Source: Pseudomonas versuta (GTDB lineage: Bacteria > Pseudomonadota > Gammaproteobacteria > Pseudomonadales > Pseudomonadaceae). From it: 64,000 bases of DNA. The stretch is from assembly GCF_001294575.1 (NCBI RefSeq), contig NZ_CP012676.1, positions 2,990,001 to 3,054,000 on the forward strand. The letters are read 5' to 3'. The notes beneath the pieces were generated by a model. That model ran no database searches and had not been told where the DNA came from. It saw only the letters and a program-made list of their open reading frames with translations. The position numbers and the translations under genes are program-made. How positions within the stretch are numbered: position 1 is the stretch's first letter; each line of letters begins with the position of its first letter. Positions 27,652 to 35,325 of this stretch are shown one piece after another.

Positions 27652-27668
27652 TCCTTCCGCCGTGATTT

Positions 27669-28787
27669 CTAATGGGTCCCGAACCTCTCTAGCTGCATTT
27701 CCTGAAGCCGGCTCAGCGTACGGCGAAAGGCAAACTCCAGGTAACCCAGGGTATACAGCTGATCCATGGGCACTTGCGCCTCGATGCACACCGGTACTTT
27801 ACGGTCGTAGCACTCGTCTACCAGTGCGATAAAACGTCGTACGCTGTCGTCAAACCTGGACAGTTGCGGCAGTTCACGATCCCCCGCCTCGACTTTCACC
27901 GGCCCATCTTCGGTGCCACGGGCGATCTTGCCTTCCCGCTGCTCGGCGCTCAGGCAAGGCACCTCGCTGAGCAGAATCACCTTGAAGCGATCGCAGATAT
28001 CCATGAACTCACTGGCGGCCAGCGGCTGCTCGCACAGTTCATGGAAGTTGCACCACAGCACGCTATCGCTGGCTTGCACCACGCGCAGCGAACGGTGTCC
28101 GACTCTAACCGGTTGATCACTCACCGCCTGCCCCCGGGTCAGCTCTGCAAACACTGACGGCATGACACTGGGCTGCCCGGGCCCGGTCACCCAGTAGCGC
28201 TGTCTGGCGATGCCGGGATGCAAGCGGTGATCCTCGCTGCCATCCACCGAAACGATGTCCATGTGCTTGAGAATGGCGGTAATCGCCGGGGCGAAACGTT
28301 CTTTATTGTGCCCCTGGCTATAAAGTTGTTCCGGCGGCTGATTGGAGGTGCAGACCAATACCACCCCTTCATCAAACATCACCTGAAACAAGCGCCCGAG
28401 AATAATGGCGTCGCCAATGTCATTGACGAACAGTTCGTCAAAACACAGAACCCTGAGCTCTTTGCCCAACTCCTTGGCCAATACCTTGAGCGGGTCGGCG
28501 GTACCGGTCAGTTGAAACAGACGCTGATGCACCCATTGCATGAAGTGATGAAAGTGCTGACGCCGCGCCGCAACCCGCAAGCTTTGGTAAAACTGATCCA
28601 TCAACCAGGTTTTGCCTCTGCCCACCGGCCCCCACAGATACACCCCCCTGACTTCCCGCGCGCCTTGATGCAGGGCTTCGTGGCAGTGCTGCAGCGCCTG
28701 TACTGCTTGCCATTGAGCGGGATCATGGACAAAACCTTGCTGCTCGACGGCCTGTCGCCAGGCACTGAGGGGGGATTGGGTATTCAT
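27669..28787 (-). CDS. zapE: Cell division protein ZapE (AFG1-like ATPase)
   Basis: AAA-type ATPase that associates with the Z-ring and modulates FtsZ bundling. Walker A is GPVGRGKTWLMDQFY, preceded by GVYLWG; Walker B is CFDELFVNDIGDA. Length is 372 residues from the ATG at 28787, close to E. coli ZapE (375). The open frame extends 38 codons further upstream, but that extension has no similarity to the family and no ribosome-binding site. Pseudomonads often have two AFG1-like genes, so this might be the paralogue. Confidence 0.87.
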   Translation of the reverse strand: MNTQSPLSAWRQAVEQQGFVHDPAQWQAVQALQHCHEALHQGAREVRGVYLWGPVGRGKTWLMDQFYQSLRVAARRQHFHHFMQWVHQRLFQLTGTADPLKVLAKELGKELRVLCFDELFVNDIGDAIILGRLFQVMFDEGVVLVCTSNQPPEQLYSQGHNKERFAPAITAILKHMDIVSVDGSEDHRLHPGIARQRYWVTGPGQPSVMPSVFAELTRGQAVSDQPVRVGHRSLRVVQASDSVLWCNFHELCEQPLAASEFMDICDRFKVILLSEVPCLSAEQREGKIARGTEDGPVKVEAGDRELPQLSRFDDSVRRFIALVDECYDRKVPVCIEAQVPMDQLYTLGYLEFAFRRTLSRLQEMQLERFGTH

Positions 28788-28975
28788 TGCGATAACGGGC
28801 TCCGGAATCAGACGCGCAAGTATGCCAGCAAGGCAGCGATTTTCGGCACTTGAAATTTTCCTGGCCGCCACCACATTGTTACCCGAGCGGTAACAGAGCA
28901 TTTTGCCATCGGATCTTTTTACTTTGATGGATCGGCGTATTATTGAGCAGGTGAAATGAACAGCAGTTGAAACAC

Positions 28976-29083
28976 CACGGTACTTCGTACGACGCTGATT
29001 GAACCTTCAACACGCGCCGTAACTTCTTTCCGCCCGCATGGCAAATGAAGTCAGTCAGTTTGATAACTTTAGAGGCCACTTAC
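28976..29083 (+). promoter_or_regulatory. Conserved leader, copy A, of DUF2790 gene
   Basis: The 108 bases before the first DUF2790 gene match the 102 bases before the second. Both start CACGGTACTTCGT and share a block ending GGCAANNGAAGTCAGT. ACTTCGT can pair with the downstream GAAGT, so a common folded 5' RNA is possible. Confidence 0.5.
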
Positions 29084-29338
29084 ATGAAAACTTTAATTGC
29101 ATTATTCCTTGCCGGTTTTGCCAGCCTGGCACTGGCCAGTGGAAGTTCAACGGTTGATCCCTCGTCGGTCGAACATTACAACTACGGGTCGAAACTGGAC
29201 ATTGCGAAAGTGATCAGCCTGTCCAGTATCCCTGACGTGTGTGAAGTCGTACCGGCGCAAATGATCTATGAAGACTCTCATGGTCAGCGTCATACCCTTG
29301 AATACCAGGTGATGGGTGACGGTTGCAGCAACCACTAG
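29084..29338 (+). CDS. DUF2790 small secreted protein, copy A
   Basis: An 84-residue protein with a signal peptide (MKTLIALFLAGFASLALAS) and a DUF2790 domain: VEHYNYGSKLDIAKVISLSS, then a Cys in DVCEVVPAQMIYEDSHGQ and another in GDGCSNH near the end. The two Cys may form a disulfide in the periplasm. ATG 29084 is chosen because the signal peptide starts there and AGAGG lies 9 bases upstream. A paralogue follows at 29624 with about two-thirds identity in the mature part. Function unknown; DUF2790 genes are common in Pseudomonas. Confidence 0.85.
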   Translation: MKTLIALFLAGFASLALASGSSTVDPSSVEHYNYGSKLDIAKVISLSSIPDVCEVVPAQMIYEDSHGQRHTLEYQVMGDGCSNH

Positions 29339-29373
29339 GCACACGCAGTTGCATGCACGGATGCAACCCCCGG

Positions 29374-29399
29374 GCCCCCTCTTTGCAGGGGGCTTTTTA
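29374..29399 (+). terminator. Rho-independent terminator of DUF2790 copy A
   Basis: GCCCCCT (29374-29380), a 6-base loop, AGGGGGC (29387-29393) and TTTTT. Confidence 0.9.
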
Positions 29400-29521
29400 T
29401 TGGGCGGTTAAAACACAGGATTATTACTGATCCGGAAAGACTGCATGACAAAGTTTTGACTTTAATCACTGCGGGAGACGCGTATTCTATGTTCATCCCT
29501 CACCACAACATTGAAACAGGG

Positions 29522-29623
29522 CACGGTACTTCGTGTTACGCCGCACTGCTGACGGCGTAATAACTTCGACCGCCGGCACGGCAATAGAAGTCAGTGATAC
29601 GTGATTGTTTTAAGGTCTCAACA
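29522..29623 (+). promoter_or_regulatory. Conserved leader, copy B, of DUF2790 gene
   Basis: Second copy of the leader described at 28976. It keeps CACGGTACTTCGT and the GGCAANNGAAGTCAGT block at nearly the same distance from the ATG, while the bases between have diverged. Confidence 0.5.
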
Positions 29624-29881
29624 ATGAAAAGTTTTATTGCTCTTGCATTGATTGGTTTTTCAACACTGGCCGCTGCTGATGAACTTCAAGTCGCCCAGCC
29701 ACAACCGGTTGTAGAACATTACACCTATGCCACTAACCTCGATATTGCGAAAGTCATCAGTGTTTCGCCAACCGACGACGTCTGTGAAGTGGTGCCGGCA
29801 CAAATGACTTACGAAGACCATCAGGGTCAGCGTCATATTCTTGAATACCGCGTAATGGGCAATGGCTGCAGTAACGGCTAA
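29624..29881 (+). CDS. DUF2790 small secreted protein, copy B
   Basis: An 85-residue paralogue of the gene at 29084. The signal peptide MKSFIALALIGFSTLAAAD is followed by VEHYTYATNLDIAKVISVSP, DVCEVVPAQMTYEDHQGQRH and GNGCSNG. AAGG lies 9 bases before the ATG. Each copy has its own leader and its own terminator, so they are separate transcription units that arose by tandem duplication including the regulatory region. Function unknown. Confidence 0.85.
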   Translation: MKSFIALALIGFSTLAAADELQVAQPQPVVEHYTYATNLDIAKVISVSPTDDVCEVVPAQMTYEDHQGQRHILEYRVMGNGCSNG

Positions 29882-29905
29882 TACCCCCGCGCCAGGCTCC
29901 AGACT

Positions 29906-29931
29906 AGCCCCCGTTGTACGGGGGCTTTTTT
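29906..29931 (+). terminator. Rho-independent terminator of DUF2790 copy B
   Basis: AGCCCCCG (29906-29913), loop TTGTA, CGGGGGCT (29919-29926) followed by a T-run. Confidence 0.92.
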
Positions 29932-29981
29932 ATGGGTGGTATTGAGGGGTAATCTCGACGCTCAGTTACGGCAAGGAAGCA

Positions 29982-30542
29982 ATGCTCATGCAAGCGCCCC
30001 CCACCTTACGCACCCGGCAATTATTGCTGCAGCCACTGACCCTCGGGGATGCGGCGGCAATTCAGGAGCGCTTCGCGCACTGGGAGGTGGTGCGCTACCT
30101 GAACGCTGCTGTGCCCTGGCCCTACCCTGACGACGGTGCGCTGAGCTATGTGCGGGATGTCGCCTTACCGGCAATGGCCCGCGGCACGGAGTGGCACTGG
30201 ACGATACGTTTGCGCTCGCGCCCCGACGATGTGATTGGCAGCATCAGCCTGATGGATCAGGTTGATAACCACCGGGGGTTCTGGCTGTCACCGCCCTGGC
30301 AGGGTCAGGGTTTGATGAGCGAGGCCTGTGAAGTCGTGGACAATTTCTGGTTTGAGACCCTGGGACGCCCGCTGATGCGTGTGCCAAAGGCCGCACCTAA
30401 CGTGGGATCGAGGCGAATCTCGGAGCGCGGAGGGATGAGCCTGGTGAGCAGCGAAGAAAGCGACTTTGTCAGTGGCAGGTTTGCTAGGGACCTATGGGAA
30501 ATAACCCGCGAGCAATGGCTGGCTCAGCGCCACCGCACCTAA
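29982..30542 (+). CDS. GNAT acetyltransferase, RimJ/RimL type
   Basis: Acetyltransferase of 186 residues of the group that modifies ribosomal-protein N-termini and small molecules. The N-terminal LRTRQLLLQPLTLGDAAAI is typical of the RimJ/RimL family, and the acetyl-CoA loop appears as GFWLSPPWQGQGLMSEACEV. The motif after it reads VPKAAPNVGSRRISERGGM, a form of the usual NxxSxRVLEKxGF. Start and length fit. It stands alone. Substrate unknown. Confidence 0.85.
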   Translation: MLMQAPPTLRTRQLLLQPLTLGDAAAIQERFAHWEVVRYLNAAVPWPYPDDGALSYVRDVALPAMARGTEWHWTIRLRSRPDDVIGSISLMDQVDNHRGFWLSPPWQGQGLMSEACEVVDNFWFETLGRPLMRVPKAAPNVGSRRISERGGMSLVSSEESDFVSGRFARDLWEITREQWLAQRHRT

Positions 30543-30547
30543 AACAA

Positions 30548-30577
30548 AGCCCGACCCTGCACAGGCAGGATCGGGCT
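30548..30577 (-). terminator. Terminator of the PepSY-like gene
   Basis: AGCCCGACCCTGC and its partner GGCAGGATCGGGCT form a long stem with one mismatch. A T-rich run (TTTGTTTT) follows when read on the minus strand, so it serves the gene at 30616. Confidence 0.8.
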
Positions 30578-30615
30578 CGAAGCGCTTGGCAAGCGGTTCG
30601 TGAAAGACGTCAGAA

Positions 30616-30900
30616 TCAGTCTTTTTTCTCGGAAATCACTTTGCCGTTATGGTCAAAAGTGGTTTCGACCTCGACTTCCACGCCGTCAATTTTCTTCAGG
30701 CCCTCTGCTTTCCAGATGCCTGCAGCCGGATTTTCCAGCTCGATTTTCTTGATCACGGTGTAGCCATTCTTACCCTGAAGCACTTCCACTGCTTCTTTGG
30801 AGAATGCCCAGTTCGGGCCAGGAGTGGCAGCAGCCATCGCAGCGCCGGAGCTCAACAGAACAGCGGCAGTGATCGCAGCAGCAAAGGTTTTCTTCAACAT
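30616..30900 (-). CDS. Small periplasmic PepSY-like protein
   Basis: A 94-residue protein with a clear signal peptide (MLKKTFAAAITAAVLLSSGAAMAA). The mature part (FSKEAVEVLQGKNGYTVIKK, then GIWKAEGLKKIDG and VEVETTFDHNGKVISEKKD) has the pattern of a single PepSY domain, a fold tied to peptidase inhibition and to periplasmic sensing. ATG 30900 has GGAG 8 bases upstream; the open frame continues 35 codons further up but loses the signal peptide. It is divergent from the fpvR-like gene. Confidence 0.78.
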   Translation of the reverse strand: MLKKTFAAAITAAVLLSSGAAMAAATPGPNWAFSKEAVEVLQGKNGYTVIKKIELENPAAGIWKAEGLKKIDGVEVEVETTFDHNGKVISEKKD

Positions 30901-31064
30901 TGTCTTAACTCCATTAATTGATGTTGCGTCTGGTACTGAATGTGACTGGAACAACCGTAGCAGATATAAAAACGTCCATAGGGCTAAATGGCCTGATTTT
31001 GACATGGCTCATGCTCTCGTTAATTCACGCGCAGAGTTAGAATGCCCGGCACCCAGGAGAACCA

Positions 31065-32054
31065 ATGAGCGAAACACGCCTCACACACACCCAAGTTGAT
31101 GCCATCACCGAAGCTGCCGCTCAGTGGTGCATGCGCTTGCACGAGCCCGATTGCACTGAACAGGAACGTGAAGCCTTCGCTGTGTGGCTCAAGGCTGACC
31201 CTCTGCACGCGCTTGAATATGAAGCCATGCTCGACATCTGGGATGTCAGCGAACATTTGCCCCGTCCTGCCAAGGTCATTGCACTGCCTGGCCGCCAACC
31301 TCACAGCACTTGGCGCCGTTTGGGCATCGCGGCTGCTATCACCCTGCTAGCGCTTCCGCTGGCCGCTTACAGCGGCTGGCAATTGGGTTGGGTGCCCAAC
31401 GCTTACGAGCGCCTTGAAGCCAGCAGCAGTATGAAAACCGTAACCCTGCCCGACGGCAGTCAGGTAGAGCTTAATCTCGGTACGCAACTGACCTTCAGCA
31501 ACTACAAAGACCAGCGCCGGGTGAACCTGAGCAAGGGCGAAGCTTTTTTCAAGGTGCGCCACGATGCTTCCCACCCGTTCGTGGTGCAGGCAGCCGAAGG
31601 CCGCATTCGAGTCACCGGCACACAGTTCAATGTGTGGAGGTATGAAGACCAGGTGCGGGTGACGCTGCTCGAAGGATCGGTGCTGGTGACCGGCAACCAG
31701 AACCTGAGTGGTGACGGCCTGCGCCTCGAACCGGGGATGCAGGCCCGCTATAAAGCGGGCGACTACACGCCACAAATCAGCCAGACCTATGCCGACACTC
31801 CGGACCTGGCGTGGCGCAACGGCAAGCTGGTGCTGGACAACCTGACCCTGGCCGATGCCCTGCCCTTGATCAACCGCTATCTGGACACGCCCCTGGTACT
31901 GGCCGACAACGCCACCGGCAAACTGCGCATTGGCGGGGTGTTCAATACCCATGACATCAACCAGTTGGTGACGTCCCTGCCCAAGGTGTTGCCGGTGTAC
32001 CTGAGCCTGAACCAGGACGGCAAGCCGATAATCAACGGCCGACCAGGCAACTAG
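31065..32054 (+). CDS. fpvR: FecR/FpvR-type anti-sigma factor
   Basis: Inner-membrane regulator that holds an iron ECF sigma factor inactive until a ferric-siderophore receptor signals. The cytoplasmic N-terminal domain (residues 1-80, with QWCMRLHEPDCTEQEREAFA and WLKADPLHALEYEAMLDIW) is followed by one membrane segment (about residues 85-105) and the periplasmic FecR domain (KTVTLPDGSQVELNLGTQLT, VTGTQFNVWRY). Length is 329 residues. Its sigma factor would be expected immediately upstream, but none is there. The only candidate in the window is the fpvI-like gene 9.4 kb away on the other strand. No signalling receptor gene is present. Confidence 0.82.
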   Translation: MSETRLTHTQVDAITEAAAQWCMRLHEPDCTEQEREAFAVWLKADPLHALEYEAMLDIWDVSEHLPRPAKVIALPGRQPHSTWRRLGIAAAITLLALPLAAYSGWQLGWVPNAYERLEASSSMKTVTLPDGSQVELNLGTQLTFSNYKDQRRVNLSKGEAFFKVRHDASHPFVVQAAEGRIRVTGTQFNVWRYEDQVRVTLLEGSVLVTGNQNLSGDGLRLEPGMQARYKAGDYTPQISQTYADTPDLAWRNGKLVLDNLTLADALPLINRYLDTPLVLADNATGKLRIGGVFNTHDINQLVTSLPKVLPVYLSLNQDGKPIINGRPGN

Positions 32055-32278
32055 ACTCAAAGCCACCACCCGGCTAGAGCCTGTACTGAAAACGAAGCAG
32101 ATTAAAGAAAATTAATAAACGGTCACCCCCCCGGCCACACAGGGCCTTTGCGTGAGCCCGACGATTTCACGACAAATTTTCTACATCCCGGTGTTCATGA
32201 TTTACGCCGCTCATTCGTCTAGTTAACTAAGAGCACTTTTTTATTTTCCTGATCAGGCTCTGAAAAGGAGTTTTTTGC

Positions 32279-32662
32279 ATGCCAAACCAGCAAATGCCAA
32301 CGGACGGCCAACATCATCGTGAGTCCGTTTTCCAGCCTGACCCCGGGTTGCTGGAAGCGCTTGCACCATTGCAAGGCAACGAACGGATCCGCCACTTACT
32401 TAAATGCTTCGGGCTGCGTACCAGCCTGGTGCGACTCAAGGTCATCGATGCGTTGCTGACAACAGTCGGGAGCGATCGCCGGCTGGGGGTGCGCGGCATG
32501 CACAGTCACTTGCTGGCACTGGATATTCCACTGTCATTTCTGAGTGTGCGCGAGGTGCTCAAGCGCCTTTGCAGCGAGGGGGTGGTGGTGCTTAACAACG
32601 ATAAAAGCTACAGCCTGCATCCACAGGCTGAAGCGGTTCTGACTGCCAGGATCGACGCTTAG
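32279..32662 (+). CDS. Short Fur-like winged-helix regulator (PA2384-like)
   Basis: A 127-residue protein whose central part (residues 35-115) reads as a Fur-type winged helix: HLLKCFGLRTSLVRLKVIDA, then GMHSHLLALDIPLSFLSVREVLKRLCSEGVV. The His/Cys-rich metal and dimerisation domain of true Fur is missing. It resembles the P. aeruginosa protein PA2384, a Fur-like factor that sits next to pvdQ/pvdA/fpvI, and this fits its place just after the fpvR-like gene. AAGGAG lies 9 bases before the ATG. Its last 4 bases overlap the next, opposite gene. Confidence 0.75.
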   Translation: MPNQQMPTDGQHHRESVFQPDPGLLEALAPLQGNERIRHLLKCFGLRTSLVRLKVIDALLTTVGSDRRLGVRGMHSHLLALDIPLSFLSVREVLKRLCSEGVVVLNNDKSYSLHPQAEAVLTARIDA

Positions 32663-32847
32663 ATCTTGGTCTTGCGGCGCATCACACCGTTGATCACCAC
32701 AACAACCACTGCCACGCCAATGGCAATGTACTGGAACATTTTCTCGGAGATCATGCCGGCGTTTTGCATGTACGAAAGACCGAACATGATCCCCAGAACC
32801 ACCAGTGAAATCAGAATCGAATATTTCAAGCGCTGTGAAGAGGTCAT
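32659..32847 (-). CDS. Small membrane protein, two segments, 62 residues
   Basis: Two hydrophobic stretches (LKYSILISLVVLGIMFGLSY and YIAIGVAVVVVVINGVM) separated by a short loop and ending in RRKTKI make a hairpin membrane protein with the basic tail in the cytoplasm. It carries no known motif. Tail-to-tail overlap of 4 bases with the Fur-like gene. The sequence pattern and start region look real; the function is unknown. Confidence 0.72.
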   Translation of the reverse strand: MTSSQRLKYSILISLVVLGIMFGLSYMQNAGMISEKMFQYIAIGVAVVVVVINGVMRRKTKI

Positions 32848-32995
32848 TACCTGTTCCTGAAAGTGAGGCTAAAAACGTCAGCCGGAAATTTAACAAATAT
32901 GTCGGGGTTGCGGAGATGATTTGAAACAACCGTGGTCTCATCTTACAGCCGGGAACGCTTTTTAGCTCCCTGGCGATAACCTTGAGGATTGGCCC

Positions 32996-33130
32996 ATGTT
33001 GCATCGAATCACCCGGCTGGCTCCGCTCTTGCTCATCCTGGCCATGAGCGGTTGCGTGTTTTTCCCAGACCATGGAAGGCATCACGATCATCGCTACTAT
33101 GATGGCGGCCCAGGCTACTTCCACCGCTGA
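32996..33130 (+). CDS. Very small lipoprotein with His/Tyr-rich tail, 44 residues
   Basis: The ATG at 32996 (GAGGA 7 bases upstream) opens a 44-residue frame with a signal peptide ending in a lipobox (LLLILAMSGC) and a mature part of only about 25 residues, HGRHHDHRYYDGGPGYFHR. The cluster of His could bind metal. A strong terminator hairpin follows directly. No family recognised. Confidence 0.65.
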   Translation: MLHRITRLAPLLLILAMSGCVFFPDHGRHHDHRYYDGGPGYFHR

Positions 33131-33137
33131 TGCTTGA

Positions 33138-33164
33138 ACCCGAGCCTGCCCGGCAGGCTCGGGT
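33138..33164. terminator. Hairpin terminator after the small lipoprotein
   Basis: ACCCGAGCCTGCC (33138-33150) and GGCAGGCTCGGGT (33152-33164) form a 12-13 bp perfect stem between converging genes; there is no strong T-run. Confidence 0.7.
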
Positions 33165-34069
33165 CAGTGCCGAAAACCACTGCCGGGTCGCCCGCACAAA
33201 TCCACCAGCCAGTCGACAAACACCCGTACCCGGGAAGACAGTTGCCGGTGTTGCGGGTACAACGCCGTCAACGCCAGACGCGGTGGCAAACAATCCCCGA
33301 GCACCTCTTGCAAACGCCCTTCGCGCACCAGTTGTGCGACGTGATAATGCGGCGTCTGCACCAGCCCGTACCCCGCCATGCACGCTGCCAGATACCCTTC
33401 TGCGCTATTGACCGAAACCTGCTTGGGCAGATCGATCAGACGCACCTCGTCCCCGGCCTGAAACTCCAGCCCGTAGCGCTTGCCCGACACACTGGAGAAG
33501 TACTCCACCACCTGATGCCCGCTCAGGTCTTCGAGCGATTGCGGTACTCCGTGGGCCTGCAGATAGTCGGGGCTGGCGCATGTCACCTGATCCATCATCA
33601 CCAGAGGACGCGCCACCAGCGAATCATCCATCGTCAGACCGCCACGGACCACGCAATCCACACCTTCACGAATCAGGTCCACCGGCCGGTCACTGAGGCC
33701 GACTTCCAGCTCGATCAGGGGGTAACGCCGGGTGAACTCGGGTAACGCCGGGAACACCACCAGACGCCCCACCGCCGCAGGCATATCGACGCGCAACTTG
33801 CCTTTTGGCTGGCTGCCCCTGAACAGCCCCTCGGCCTCTTCAAGATCGGACAGCAAGCTGACGCAGCGCTGGTAGTACGCAGCGCCATCCAGGGTCGGAC
33901 TGACCTGGCGTGTGGTGCGATGTAACAACTGAACGCCCAAATGTGCTTCCAGTTGCTTGATCAGCACCGTGACCGAGGCACGGGGCATTTGCAGGCTGTC
34001 TGCGGCCCTGGCAAAGCCACCCAGGTCGACGATCCGGGTAAAAACCAGCATGGCGTTGATTCGGTCCAT
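33164..34069 (-). CDS. LysR family regulator, divergent from an aldo-keto reductase
   Basis: A 301-residue LysR-type transcription factor. The N-terminal winged helix-turn-helix spans residues 1-60 (MLVFTRIVDLGGFARAADSL, then ASVTVLIKQLEAHLGVQLLH and RTTRQVSPT), followed by the effector domain. It belongs to the large group that carries LRVDMPAAVGRLVVFPALPE after the linker. It is divergent from the aldo-keto reductase at 34178, with 108 bases between, so it likely controls that gene. Effector unknown. Confidence 0.9.
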   Translation of the reverse strand: MDRINAMLVFTRIVDLGGFARAADSLQMPRASVTVLIKQLEAHLGVQLLHRTTRQVSPTLDGAAYYQRCVSLLSDLEEAEGLFRGSQPKGKLRVDMPAAVGRLVVFPALPEFTRRYPLIELEVGLSDRPVDLIREGVDCVVRGGLTMDDSLVARPLVMMDQVTCASPDYLQAHGVPQSLEDLSGHQVVEYFSSVSGKRYGLEFQAGDEVRLIDLPKQVSVNSAEGYLAACMAGYGLVQTPHYHVAQLVREGRLQEVLGDCLPPRLALTALYPQHRQLSSRVRVFVDWLVDLCGRPGSGFRH

Positions 34070-34177
34070 GGTCTGTCCACTGTTTAGATTTTACGAATAG
34101 TCATAATGCTTTTACCCGGTTTATCTTGCCAGTATCGCGGTTAACAATGGCCCCTCCATAACTCAGGAGCACCTCGC

Positions 34178-35173
34178 ATGCACACTCGCCAACTCGGTAA
34201 AGACGGCCCGCAGGTCAGCGCTATTGGCCTGGGCTGCATGGGCATGACGGATTTCTATACCACCGGCAGTGACACCCGCGAAGCCGTGGCCACCTTGCAC
34301 CGCGCACTGGAACTGGGCATCAACCTGCTCGACACCGCCGACATGTACGGCCCGCACACCAATGAAGAACTGATCGGCCAGGCGATTCGCGGCAAACGTG
34401 ACCAGGTTTTTCTGGCCAGCAAATTCGGAATTGTGCGGGATCCGGCCAACCCCGCGGCCCGCGGCGTGAGCGGACGTCCCGAGTACATTCGCCAGTCCAT
34501 TGAGGGCAGCCTGAAACGTCTGGGGGTTGAAACCCTGGATCTTTATTACCAGCACCGCATGGACCCCGGCGTACCGATTGAGGATACCGTCGGCGCCATG
34601 GCCGACCTGGTCAAGGCCGGCAAGGTGCGATACCTGGGTTTGAGTGAGGCCTCGGCCACAACTCTGGAGCGAGCGCACAAAGTGCATCCGATCAGTGCCC
34701 TGCAAAGTGAGTACTCACTGTGGAGCCGCGACCCCGAGGACAACGGCTGCCTGGCGGCATGCCAGCGTCTGGGTATTGCATTTGTGCCCTACAGTCCGCT
34801 GGGCCGGGGATTTTTGACCGGAGCACTGAAGTCTGCCGACGACTTTGCCGCCGATGATTACCGTCGCCTCAGCCCGCGTTTTCAAGGTGACAACTTCGCC
34901 AAAAACCTGCTGCTGGTCGAACAAGTGCAAGCCCTGGCCGCAGCCAAAGGTGTGACTGCCGGGCAATTGGCCCTGGCCTGGGTGCTGGCTCAGGGGGATT
35001 ACCTGATCCCGATTCCGGGCACCAAACAACGCAAATACCTGGAAGAGAATGTCGCGGCACTGGACATCAAACTGAGCACCAGCGAACTGCAGGCACTGCA
35101 AGCGATCTTCCCGGCCAGCGCCGTGGCGGGACAACGCTATGCAGAAGAATCGATGAAGCAGCTCAACCGCTGA
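34178..35173 (+). CDS. Aldo-keto reductase, AKR13-like
   Basis: NADP-dependent oxidoreductase of 331 residues. Catalytic residues are visible: Asp and Tyr in [14 protein letters not shown], Lys in FLASKFGI and His in [28 protein letters not shown] and [15 protein letters not shown] complete the cofactor-binding parts. The N-terminal sequence [27 protein letters not shown] groups it with the YakC/AKR13 branch. A physiological substrate cannot be read from the sequence. It is probably controlled by the divergent LysR gene. Confidence 0.9.
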   Translation: MHTRQLGKDGPQVSAIGLGCMGMTDFYTTGSDTREAVATLHRALELGINLLDTADMYGPHTNEELIGQAIRGKRDQVFLASKFGIVRDPANPAARGVSGRPEYIRQSIEGSLKRLGVETLDLYYQHRMDPGVPIEDTVGAMADLVKAGKVRYLGLSEASATTLERAHKVHPISALQSEYSLWSRDPEDNGCLAACQRLGIAFVPYSPLGRGFLTGALKSADDFAADDYRRLSPRFQGDNFAKNLLLVEQVQALAAAKGVTAGQLALAWVLAQGDYLIPIPGTKQRKYLEENVAALDIKLSTSELQALQAIFPASAVAGQRYAEESMKQLNR

Positions 35174-35223
35174 GTTCTGGATTCCACAGGGCAACCCCCG
35201 CACCAGAAGTCCCCTGAAAACGC

Positions 35224-35311
35224 TGTAGGAGCTGGCTTGCCAGCGATAGGGTCACTGCGGTTCTTTTTGAAAGACCGCCGTGCCTGAATCGCTGGCAAGC
35301 CAGCGCCTACA
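35224..35311. repeat. REP inverted pair, TGGC type
   Basis: TGTAGGAGCTGGCTTGCCAGCGAT at the left is matched by an inverted copy (ATCGCTGGCAAGCCAGCG then CCTACA) at the right. It lies between two converging genes. Confidence 0.82.
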
Positions 35312-35325
35312 AGTAAGTGAGAGCC

